Shown piece after piece: positions 55,617 to 64,000 of a DNA stretch of 64,000 nt. This stretch comes from JBAOHV01 sp037045265 (GTDB taxonomy: Bacteria > Actinomycetota > Acidimicrobiia > Acidimicrobiales > Microtrichaceae). The notes beneath the pieces were generated by a model. The model had not been told where the DNA came from, made no database searches, and was given only the letters and a program-made list of their open reading frames with translations. The position numbers were made by a program, and so were the translations under genes. The stretch is from contig JBAOHV010000004.1 in assembly GCA_037045265.1 (NCBI GenBank), forward strand, positions 310,001 through 374,000. The letters run 5' to 3'. Each line of letters starts with the position of its first letter. Position 1 is the first letter of the stretch.

Positions 55617-57007
55617 ATGCCAAAAATCTCCTTCATCGGTGCCGGCAGCACCGTCTTTGCCAAGAACCTGCTGGGCGACATCCTCAGCTTTCCCGAGCTG
55701 GCCGGATGTCGACCATCAGCCTGCACGATATCGACCCGGAGCGGCTGCGCACCTCCGAGATCGTGGCGCGCAAGATCGCCGAGGCGCTGGGCGTCTCCCC
55801 CACCATCGAGGCGACGCTGGACCGCCGCCAGTCGCTGGCCGGCGCCGACTACGCCATCGCCATGATCCAGGTGGGCGGCTATCGCCCCAGCACGGTGATC
55901 GATTTCGAGATTCCCAAGAAGTACGGCCTGCGCCAGACCATCGCCGACACGCTGGGCATCGGCGGCATCATGCGCGCCCTGCGCACCATCCCCGTGCTGC
56001 TGGAGATGACCCGCGACATGGAGGATCTGTGCCCCGACGTGACCTTCCTGCAATACGTCAACCCCATGGCCATGAACATGTGGGCGCTGGACCGGGGCAG
56101 CAGCATCCATTCGGTGGGCCTGTGTCACAGCGTGCCGCACACGGCCGGCGAGCTGGCCGCCGACCTGGGCGTGCCGGTCGATGAGATCGACTACCAGGTG
56201 GCCGGCATCAACCACATGGCCTTCTATCTCAAGTTCGAGCGCCACGGCCAGGACCTCTACCCGGCGCTGCGCCAGGTGATGCGGGAAGGGCGCATGCCGC
56301 CGACCAACCGCGTGCGCTACAAGCTGTTCGAGAAGTTCGGCTACTTCGTCACCGAGTCCAGCGAGCACCTGAGCGAATACGTGCCCTGGTTCATCAAGCG
56401 CGACCGCCCCGACCTGATCGAGCGCTTCAACATTCCGCTGGACGAGTACATCACCCGCTGCGAGTTTCAACTGGCCGGCTGGGAGATCCTGCGCCATGTT
56501 TTCGAGGACGAGAGCGTGCAGTTCCACGTGGTGAAGGACGGCGAGGCGACGGAGGAAGTCCGCACCGACGGCAGCGAGCGGGATGTGGATCGCCTGCTGA
56601 ATCCAGCTTGCTGCAGATCAAGCGCAGCGTCGAATACGGCTCGCAGATCATCTACGCCATGGAGACCGGCCAGCCGGCCGTGATCTACGGCAACGTGGGC
56701 AACCACGGGCTGATCGACAACCTGCCGGCCGGCTGCTGCGTCGAAGTCCCCTGTCTGGTGGACAAGAACGGCATTCAGCCCACGCGCATCGGCAGCCTGC
56801 CGCCGCACCTGGCCGCGCTGATGCAGACCAACATCAACGTCCAGGGGCTGACCGTCGAGGCTGCGCTGACCGGCAAGCGCGAGCATATCTACCACGCGGC
56901 TATGCTGGACCCGCACACCGCGGCCGAGCTGGACCTGGATCAAATCGTCGCCCTGGTGGACGACCTGATCGAGGCGCACGGCGACTGGCTGCCCGCAGTA
57001 TCAGTGA
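55617..57007 (+). CDS. GH4 alpha-galactosidase (MelA-like), frameshifted
   Basis: NAD- and metal-dependent glycosidase of about 463 residues. MPKISFIGAGSTVFAKNLLGDIL is the Rossmann start (GxGS). Further motifs are SLHDIDPERL, QYVNPMAMNMWAL, SVGLCHSVPHTAGELA and VAGINHMAFYLKF. The CHSV motif places it with GH4 alpha-galactosidases rather than 6-phospho-glucosidases. Indels near 55707, 56605 and 56995; the repaired end is LPQYQ before TGA. It hydrolyses imported alpha-galactosides in the cytoplasm. Confidence 0.9.
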
Positions 57008-57011
57008 CCAC

Positions 57012-59363
57012 ATGCCTCGCAACCAAAGTAACGATATCGCCATGTCCACCGTGCCGCGGCCAGCTGTGACCGATGACTTGAGCGGGCCATCACCTGAGAC
57101 AGCGACGCTTCACTCATTCCCGCCCGAAGACTTTCAACCTGATCCTGGCCGCCAGCTGTCTATGCGTTTCAGGTGGACGGGGAAGGCCGGCTGGTGCACC
57201 TGGCCTGGGCGCCCCGGCCAGCCGGCGCGGCCGACGACGACGTGATCGATGGCCGCAACGGCTTCAAAGCGGCCGATTCCGTCGCCAGCTTCGAGCGCCA
57301 GACCCGGCGCGACGAGTTTCTCACCTTCGGCGACGTGACCTATCATGAGGTCTCGCTCAAGGCCAGCTTTGCCTCGCTGCCTCGCCGCCCGCTGGCCGCC
57401 CAGCGAGGCGCTGCACCTGCCGATCCGCGATGTGCGGCTGCGCTACGCCGGCCACGAGGTGCGTGACCGACGCTCAGCCGGGCCTGGCGCCCACGCATGG
57501 GCTGCCGACCAGCGACCCTTCCCCGCGGCAGACGCTGCGCGTGACGCTGCGCGACACTGTTCAGCCGCTTCGCCGTGACCCTCTGCTACCGGCTGACGCC
57601 CGAACACGACATTCTGGAGCGCTGGTGTGAGCTGGAGAACAGCGGCCAGGAGGCGGTGACTGTCGAGGCGCTCAACTTCGCCGTGTTGCATCTGCCCAAG
57701 GGCGCCACCGAACTGACCTCGGTCTACGGCAACGTGGGCGCGCGAGTTCACCACCCAGCGCGAGCGCCTGCCGGTGGGCATCTCGCGTGCATCGAGCAGC
57801 GCGGCCTGCAGACCGGGCATTTCGCCAATCCCTTCTTCCTGGCCAACTGGCCCGGCCAGGCCTGGGAGGAGAGCGGCCCGGTCTACTTCGGCGCGCTGGC
57901 CTTCAGCGGCAGTTGGCGCATCACCGCCGAGCAGCCTGGCCAGCGGCGATGTGCGCATCCACGGTGGCTACAATCCGTTCGACTTCCGCCTGGATCCTGG
58001 AGCCAGGCCAACGTCATGTGACGCCCGCCTGGGTCTGCGGCGTCAGCAATGCCGGCTGGGGCGGCGCCAGCCGGCGGCTGCACGCCTTCGCCCGCCAGCG
58101 GGTGCTGCCGCGCGCGCCGGGCTGGTCCGAGGAGCGCCCAGTTCTGTACAACAGTTGGGAAGCGACCTACTTCGACCTGAGCCAAGCCGGCCAGGTGGAG
58201 CTGGCCCGCAAGGCTGCCGCGATCGGCGTCGAGCTGTTCTGCGTGGATGACGGCTGGTTCGGCGCGCGCCGCAGCGATTTGGCCGGCCTGGGCGACTGGG
58301 TGGTCAGCCCGGAGGTTTTCCCCGGTGGGCTCAACCCGCTGATCGATGAGGTTCGCCGGCTGGGGATGCAGCTTTGGCATCTGGGTAGAGCCGGAGATGG
58401 TCAATCCCGACTCCGACCTCTACCGCGCAACATCCCGACTGGGTGCTGCACTTCCCCAGCCGCCCGCGCACCGAAGCCCGCGCGCCAGTTGATTCTGGAC
58501 TTCGGGCGACCGGAGGTGGTGGCGTACATCTACGACGCGCTGGACCAGCCTGATGCAGCCAGCACGCCATCGACTTCATCAAGTGGGACATGAACCGCAA
58601 CGTCACTGAGCCAGGCTCGGCCGCCGGCCAGGCCATCTGGCGTCGCCATGCCGCGGGCCGTCTACGCGATCATGGATCGCCTGCGCCGGGCGCATCCGCA
58701 CCTGTCCATCGAAAGCTGCTCGGGCGGCGGCGCTCGCATCGATCTGGGCATCCTGGCCCGCACCGATCAGGTCTGGACCAGCGACAACACCGACGCCTTC
58801 GACCGCATCCGCATCCAGGAGGGCTGCAGCCTGGCCTACCCGGCGACGCGCTATGGAGGCGTGGGTCACCGATGCGCCGAACCACCAGACCGGCCTGCAT
58901 CAGTCCGCTGAGCCTGCGCTTCGACGTGGCCATGCGCGGCGCGCTGGGCATCGGCTCCAACCTGAACCGAGCTGAGCGAGGCCGAGCTGGACGAGTACGC
59001 CGGCTACATTGCCTTCTACAAGCGCATCCGGTCGGTGGTGCAGCAGGGTGAGCTCTACCGGCTGCAGCGCCTGGAGGAATATGGCGCGGTCGGCGGTGCA
59101 ATACGTCGTTGTCGGACCGGCGGCGAGGCGGGTCTACTCAGTGGCGGTGCCGCGATTCATCAGATCGGCCAGCCATCGGCCCGCCCGGCCTGTGCTGAAG
59201 GGGTCTGAACCCCTGCGGCAACCTACAGCGCTCTGGATCACCGCGGCCAGGAAGTGTATCGCGCCAGCGGCTTCGAGCTCGATGACGCAGGGCATGCCCG
59301 ACGATTCGGCAATGGGCAGTTGGCTACAGCCGGACGCTGCATCTGGTGCAGGTGGAGAAGTAG
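57012..59363 (+). CDS. GH36 alpha-galactosidase, heavily frameshifted
   Basis: About 780 residues after repair. The beta-rich N-terminal domain shows AADSVASFERQTRRDEFLTFGDVTYHE and TLCYRLTPEHDILERWCELEN. The catalytic barrel shows PVLYNSWEATYFDLSQAGQVELARKAA, VDDGWFGAR and GDWVVSPEVFPGGL, the nucleophile in FIKWDMNRNVTEPGS, and the acid/base region ESCSGGGARIDLGIL through WTSDNTDAFDRI. The end is LHLVQVEK before TAG. More than ten indels. It starts 5 bases after the GH4 stop (ATG 57012; ATG 57042 is an alternative). Together with GH4 it gives two unrelated enzymes for one linkage. Confidence 0.88.
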
Positions 59364-59430
59364 ACCGGGATCGTTCGAGCTTGCGAACGCGTCATCGGGC
59401 GTTCGAGAAACATCGGAGTGATCGCTATGG

Positions 59431-60521
59431 ATGCATTCAACCCAACTGAACACCCCCACCGGCGTTACAACGCTGCTGACTGGCGACTGGGTGCTGGTGT
59501 CGCCGCACCGCACCAAGCGGCCCTGGCAGGGGCAGGTCGAGCGGCCGCCGCAGGAGACGCGGCCGGCCTACGACCCGGCCTGCTACCTCTGCCCCGGCAA
59601 CGAGCGGGCCGGCGGCGTGCGCAACCCGGACTACGCCAGCACCTTCGTCTTCACCAACGACTTCGCCGCGCTGCTGCCCGACACGCCCGCCGGCGCCGGC
59701 GGCGCGGACGATCCGCTGCTGCACGCCGAGAGCGAGCGCGGGCGACCTGCCGGGTGATCTGCTTCTCGCCGCGCCACGACCTGACCCTGCCGGAGATGCC
59801 GCTGGCCGACATCCGCGGCGTGGTGGACGTGTGGGCCGAGCAGATGACCGAGCTGGGCCAGCGCTACCGCTGGGTGCAGGTCTTCGAGAACAAGGGCGCG
59901 GTCATGGGCTGCTCCAACCCGCACCCGCACGGCCAGATCTGGGCCGGCAGCGCGCTGCCCCACGAGCCGGCCAAGGAAGACCGCCAGCAGCGCGCCTACT
60001 TCGCAGCAGCACGGCCGGCCGCTGCTGCTGGACTACGCCGGCGCTGGAGCTGGCAGCTGCCACGAGCTGCAGCGCATCGTGGTCGCAGAACGAGCACTGG
60101 CTGGCGCTCGTGCCCCTACTGGGCGGTCTGGCCCTTCGAGACGCTGCTGCTGCCGCGCCGCCACGTGCTGCGCCTGCCCGACCTGACGCGACGACGAGCG
60201 CGACGCCTGGCCGAGCATCCTCAAGCGCCTGACCGACCCGCTACGACAACCTCTTCGAGACCTCGTTCCCCTACTCGCATGGGCTGGCACGGCGCGCCGA
60301 CCGAGCCGATGACAGGTTGCCAACTCTCGAAAGTTGGCAACCACCAGCCGACTGGCAGCTGCACGCCCACTTCTACCCGCCGCTGCTGCGCTCGGCCACG
60401 CGTGCAAGCAAGTTCATGGTCGGCTACGAGATGCTGGGCGAGCCGCAGCGCGACATCACGGCCGAGCAGGCCGCGGCGCAGGCTGCGCGAGCAGTCCGAA
60501 GTACACTACAAAGACAGGTAG
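59431..60521 (+). CDS. galT: Galactose-1-phosphate uridylyltransferase, frameshifted
   Basis: Transfers UMP between glucose-1-P and galactose-1-P in the Leloir pathway. TGDWVLVSPHRTKRPWQGQ begins the enzyme; CYLCPGNERAGG holds the zinc CxxC; GCSNPHPHGQIWA contains the catalytic His-Pro-His. WQLHAHFYPPLLRSA and KFMVGYEMLGEPQRDITAEQ are the C-terminal signature, ending SEVHYKDR. Indels at about 59745, 60010, 60190-60300 and 60395. The loop before WQLHAHF is about 10 residues longer than in the E. coli enzyme as I remember it, because a 28-base palindrome is inserted there. Confidence 0.9.
60315..60342 (+). repeat. Palindromic element inserted inside galT
   Basis: ggttgccaact (60315-60325) and agttggcaacc (60332-60342), a perfect 11-base stem with a 6-base loop. 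It matches the intergenic palindrome at 55386-55421 in its gttgccaac core. In the GalT frame it encodes RLPTLESWQ within a surface-loop position. Confidence 0.75.
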
Positions 60522-60535
60522 TAACATTCAGCCGT

Positions 60536-60624
60536 AGGTGCCGGGCACTTGGTACATCTACGCTTGCAATGCGACACGTGAAGCCAATCTACGCTACGAA
60601 GTCAAGCGCAAGTGCCCGGCACCT
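60536..60624 (+). mobile_element. MITE-like element, 89 bp with 16-bp perfect terminal inverted repeats
   Basis: Left end aggtgccgggcacttg (60536-60551) and right end caagtgcccggcacct (60609-60624) are exact reverse complements; the left end itself contains the palindrome gtgccgggcac. The 57-base interior has no gene and carries two near copies of atctacgct. It fills the gap between galT and galE. REP/MITE elements with gtgcc-ggcac ends are common near REP-associated transposases, none of which is present here. Confidence 0.7.
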
Positions 60625-60645
60625 GAACAGTTACGAAAGGTAGCC

Positions 60646-61780
60646 ATGAACATTCTCGTCACCGGCGGCGCGGGCTACATCGGCAGCACCGTGGCGCAGC
60701 AGTTGCTGGAGGCCGGACACCGCGTCACCGTCTACGACAACCTGTCCAGCGGGCATCTGGCGGCCGTGCCCGCGGCCGCCCGCTTCGTGCGCGGCGACAC
60801 GCTGGACCGCGCCGGGCTGGATGCGGTGCTGGGCGGCGAGCCTTTCGACGCCATCCTGCACTTCGCGGCCTTCATCGAGGCCGGCGAGTCCATGCGCCAG
60901 CCGGGCCGCTTCTTCCGCAACAACGTCACCGGCGCGCTGACGCTGGTGGACGCGGCCATCGCCCACGGCGTGCCCCGCTTCGTCTTCTCCTCCACGGCCG
61001 GCGTCTATGCCAGCAAGGATGGCCCGCTGGTCGAGAGCGACCCCATCGGCCCTGCCAGCGTCTACGGCGCCGACCAAGAGCATGGTGGAACAGGCGCTGG
61101 AGTGGTATCATCGCATCCACGGCCTGCGCGTGGCGATTCTGCGCTACTTCAACGCGGCCGGCGCGACCGGCCCGCGCGGCGAGGCGCATCAGCCAGAGAC
61201 GCACCTGATCCCGCTGGTGTTGCAGGTGGCGCTGGGCCAGCGCGCCAGCATCGCGGTGTTCGGCGACGACTACCCCACGCCCGACGGCTCCTGCGTGCGC
61301 GACTACATCCACATCGAAGATCTGGCCTCGGCCCACGTGCTGGCGCTGCACGGTCTGGACGAGCGCCCCTTCATGCGCTACAATCTGGGCAACGGCGCGG
61401 GCTACTCGGTGCTGGAGGTGATCGAGACCGCGCGGCGCGTCACCGGCCACCCCATCCCGGCCCTGATGCAGCCCCGCCGCCCCGGCGACCCGGCCATCCT
61501 CATCGCCGGCAGCGGCCAGATCCAGGCCGAGCTGGGCTGGCAGCCGCAGCACCCCGACCTGGCCGAGATCATCGGCCAGCGCCTGGAACAGTGGCACCTG
61601 TGGACGACACCCGGAACGCGGTATGGCGGAGGAAGGGAACTGGAGGAACTCGGAGGAGCTCAGAGGAACTCGAGGAGCTCGGAGGGCTGGAGAATTCGCG
61701 ATAGAGAACTTCCTGACTCCCCAGTCCCTGCTCCATTCCCCACTCCCTACTCCTCCACTCCCTACTCGCCACTCCCCAGG
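60646..61780 (+). CDS. galE: UDP-glucose 4-epimerase, frameshift and no clean stop
   Basis: Interconverts UDP-galactose and UDP-glucose. ATG 60646 (MNILVTGGAGYIGSTVAQQLLEAGH, NAD-binding GxxGxxG) follows an AAGG site. Further landmarks are VTVYDNLSSGH, ILHFAAFIEAGESM, VFSSTAGVYA, an indel near 61070 at the catalytic YxxxK region (SVYGADQEHG should read SVYGATK), ILRYFNAAGATG, DYPTPDGSCVRDYIHIEDLA and YNLGNGAGYSVLEVIE. After EQWHLW the frame has no stop and runs on through the low-complexity tract into galK, so the true end was probably lost to an indel near 61600. Confidence 0.88.
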
Positions 61781-61786
61781 AGAACC
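61612..61786 (+). repeat. Low-complexity repeats between galE and galK
   Basis: Two tracts: a GA-rich part built from ggaggaactc / gaggagctc words (61624-61690), and a CT-rich part built from cactccctactc words (61715-61778). They can pair imperfectly with each other. The galK ribosome site (aggagaacc) follows directly. Confidence 0.7.
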
Positions 61787-62952
61787 ATGTCTCTCTATTC
61801 CCACGTCGCCCACGCTTTTCGAGCCGCTACGGGCAGCCGCCGGCCTTCGTTGTGCGTGCGCCGGGCCGCGTCAACCTGATCGGCGAGCACACCGACTACA
61901 ACGACGGCTTTGTGCTGCCCATGGCCATCGACCGCGCGGTCTGGATCGCCCTGCGGCCAGCGCGCCGACCGAACGGTGTGACCTCCACTCGCTGGATCTC
62001 GACCAGACGGCAGAGTTCTTCGATCTGGCACGCGCTGCGCCACGAGGACGCCGGCTGGGTCGAATACGTCAAGGGCGTGGCCTGGGCGCTGCAGCGAGGC
62101 CGGGCCATGCCGCTGACCGGCTGGGAGGGCGTGATGAGCCGGCGACGTGCCACGCGGGCGCGGGTCTCTCCTCCTCGGCCGCGGTGGAACTGGCCACCGC
62201 GCGCGCCTTTCAGGCCGTCTCCGGCTTCCCCTGGGACGCCGCCGGCCATGGCCACGGCCGGCCAGCAGGCCGAGAACCAGTGGGTCGGCGTCAACTGCGG
62301 CATCATGGATCAGATGATCTCGGCCGCCGGGCAGGCCGGCCACGCCCTGCTGATCGACTGCCGCAGCCTGGCGACCAGCGCCGTGCCCCTGCCGCCCGGA
62401 CACCGTGATCGTCATCCTGGACACCGCCACCCGCCGCGGTCTGGTGGACTCGGCCTACAACGAGCGGCGCGCCCAGTGCGAGGCGGCCGCGGCCTATTTC
62501 GGCGTGCCCGCGCTGCGCGATGTCACGCCGGAGCGCTTCGCAGCCGAGGCCGGCGGGCTGGACGACGTGACCTTCCGCCGCGGCGCGCCACGTCGATCAG
62601 CGAGAACGCAGCGCACCGTGGCCGCGGCCGCGGCCATGCGGGCCGGCGACGCGGCCGAGCTGGGCCGGCTGATGGACGCCAGCCACGCCAGCCTGCGCGA
62701 CGACTTCGAGGTCAGCAACCGCGGCGCTGAACCTGATGGTGGACATGCGCCCGCGCCGAGCCGGGCTGCTACGGCGCGCGCATGACCGGCGCCGGCTTTG
62801 GCGGCTGCGCGGTCGCGCTGGTTGCGCTCGAAACAGGCTGACGCCTTTGCCCGCACGCCGTGGCGGCGTGTTATGAGGCCGCGACGGGCCTGAAACCTGC
62901 CATCTACATCAGTCCCGCCACCGAAGGGGCGTCGGTTATCGAAGAGGTCTGA
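61787..62952 (+). CDS. galK: Galactokinase, frameshifted
   Basis: GHMP kinase that phosphorylates galactose. ATG 61787 after AGGAGAACC. The galactokinase signature VVRAPGRVNLIGEHTDYNDGFVLP lies near residue 25; GAGLSSSAAVELATA is the ATP loop; NCGIMDQMISAAGQAGHALLIDCRSL carries the catalytic aspartate; MTGAGFGGCAVALV is motif 3. The end is ISPATEGASVIEEV. Indels at about 61835, 61970, 62155, 62250, 62400, 62590, 62730 and 62830. It completes a galT-E-K set. Confidence 0.9.
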
Positions 62953-62982
62953 CGCGCGCCAGGTTCACTGCCTCGCGATTTT

Positions 62983-63210
62983 TTGTCTCACGCAAAGGCG
63001 CAAAGACGCAAAAGAGGGACTTCCCGCCGTGGCGGTGTGCTATGAGGCCACGACTGGCCTGAAGCCTGCCATCTATCTTTTCGCGATTTTTGTCTCACGC
63101 AAAGGCGCAAAGACGCAAAGAGGGACTTCCCGCCGTGACGGTGTGCTATGAGGCCACGACTGGCCCTGAAGCCTGCCATCTATCTTCGCGATTTTTGTCT
63201 CACGCAAAGG
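62983..63210. repeat. Tandem repeats containing copies of the galK 3' end
   Basis: Three tracts of ttgtctcacgcaaaggcgca (about 62982, 63089 and 63193). Between them are two copies (63026-63079 and 63132-63185) of the last-but-one segment of galK (original 62857-62909, gccgtggcggcgtgttatga and onward). Unit length is about 105 bases. The acgcaaaggcgcaaagacgc words are themselves a short repeat. They lie between convergent galK and the AraC gene. Confidence 0.85.
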
Positions 63211-63276
63211 CGCAAGATTTCACGGATTTTGCGGGCGTTCTTGATGGCTTTGCGTGAGAATCGTGGCCGGTTGAGT

Positions 63277-64000
63277 TTAGTTTGTTCTGTCTCCGGCGGT
63301 GGCGCGCAGCCGTTCCACGTCGCGGATCGGGGGTGCGCCGAAGAGCCTTTTGTACTCCCGATTGAAGTGCGAGGCGTCGTCGTAGCCCACGCGATAGCCG
63401 GCGCTGGCCGCGTCCAGTTGCTCGCCCAGCATCAGCCGGCGCGCTTCCTGAAGCCGCAGCTGCTTCTGGAACTGCAAAGGACTTATCGCGGTGACGGCCT
63501 TGAAGTGATGGTGAAAGCTGGAGACGCTCATGCCAAGCTCTTGGGCAACGTCGTCGATCCGCAGCGGCTGGTCGAATTCCTCGCGAAAGCGCTCGATGGC
63601 CCTGACGATGTGGTGGGTGTTGCCGCCTACGGTTGCCAGGTGGCGAAGCCGGTCGCTCTGCTCACCTTTGAGGAGCCGAAAGACGATTTCCCGTGTGATC
63701 AACGGCGCCAAGAAGCGGGCTTCGGCAGGGGTGTCCAGGACTTTGACGAGCCGCACCACAGCGTCCAGCAGGTCGCCGTCCAGTGCGCTGACGTTGATGG
63801 CCCGTCACATCGGCGTGGCGGCGTGGCAACGGCTGGCCGGCCTCGACCATGACAGAACTGACCAGGGCGGAATTGAGGTCCAGGCGCACGCTAAGATAGG
63901 GGTGTTCCGGCGATGCGCTCGGTGACCTGCGTCAGGATGGGCAACTCGGCTGTGTAGAGCAGATAGTGCAGCGGGATCGTACTGGTAGTGCTCGTCCGCA
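63277..64000 (-). CDS. AraC-family regulator with AraC_N-type sensor domain, 5' end beyond window
   Basis: The C-terminal DNA-binding domain is intact: PLRIDDVAQELGMSVSSFHHHFKAVTAISPLQFQKQLRLQEARRLM and AGYRVGYDDASHFNREYKRLFGAPP, ending at 63277. The N-terminal part is AraC_N-like (AELPILTQVTERIAG, LRLDLNSALVSSVMVEAG), with indels near 63770-63900, and is cut by the window edge. The VGYDDASHFNREYKRLFG pattern is that of regulators usually next to alcohol-dehydrogenase or aldo-keto reductase genes. It may or may not control the gal locus, on which it converges. Confidence 0.85.

Overview
The window appears to hold two unrelated pieces of genome joined near position 30,530. Positions 1 to about 30,525 look actinobacterial, probably class Acidimicrobiia. 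The signs are a high-GC codon style, a 13E12/DUF222 HNH endonuclease, a MutA small subunit, a PaaX-type regulator and actinobacterial-style RHS proteins. Positions from about 30,540 to 64,000 look like a Chloroflexota genome of the Anaerolineae/Caldilineae type. The signs are Mrp, UPF0173, a nuoB-C-D-I cluster, a Leloir operon with GH4 and GH36 alpha-galactosidases, and many intergenic minisatellites. At the join an RHS gene loses its N-terminus and a deacetylase gene loses its C-terminus, with no mobile-element signature, so an assembly chimera is the simplest reading. Both parts carry single-base frameshifts. They occur every few kb on the left and in nearly every gene on the right, which suggests uncorrected long-read metagenome sequence. 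Most broken genes here are therefore probably intact in the organism.

Left part: mutA (partial) is followed by a redox operon (ApbE, ferric-reductase-like membrane protein, two small membrane proteins) divergent from an OmpR-type two-component pair. Next come DoxX, PIG-L deacetylase, an EEP phosphatase, a DUF222-HNH protein, proline iminopeptidase, a GAF protein, an AI-2E transporter, an MBL hydrolase, a PaaX-like regulator, a fatty-acid desaturase, a class III aminotransferase and prephenate dehydratase. From about 17.8 kb the content becomes accessory: a nuclease remnant, a zinc-hook ATPase coupled to a HEPN-like protein, a secreted HNH nuclease and an amidohydrolase remnant. A class III aminotransferase coupled to a kinase-like protein follows, then a half tRNA-Ser. 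The left part ends in a polymorphic-toxin locus: a main RHS gene with its immunity candidate, then a displaced RHS C-terminus with a second immunity candidate.

Right part, 30.5 to 48.5 kb: a truncated deacetylase, AlkA and a deoxynucleoside kinase on the minus strand, YqeC-MocA on the plus strand, then a GNAT protein, Mrp and an FAD oxidoreductase. The complex I genes nuoB-C-D-I follow, with NuoB fused to a lamin-tail-like domain and NuoI carrying a long tail with a duplicated motif. Beyond them lie a SufR-like regulator, MoaA, an IscA/ErpA protein and a DUF2203 protein.

Right part, 48.6 to 63 kb: one alpha-galactoside locus on the plus strand. It starts with a sugar-sensor/histidine-kinase/AraC fusion and a degenerate receiver. 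Two ABC permeases, a binding lipoprotein, GH4, GH36, galT, galE and galK follow. Together they take up alpha-galactosides, release galactose and feed it through the Leloir pathway. No ABC ATPase is encoded locally. A divergent AraC regulator lies at the right edge.
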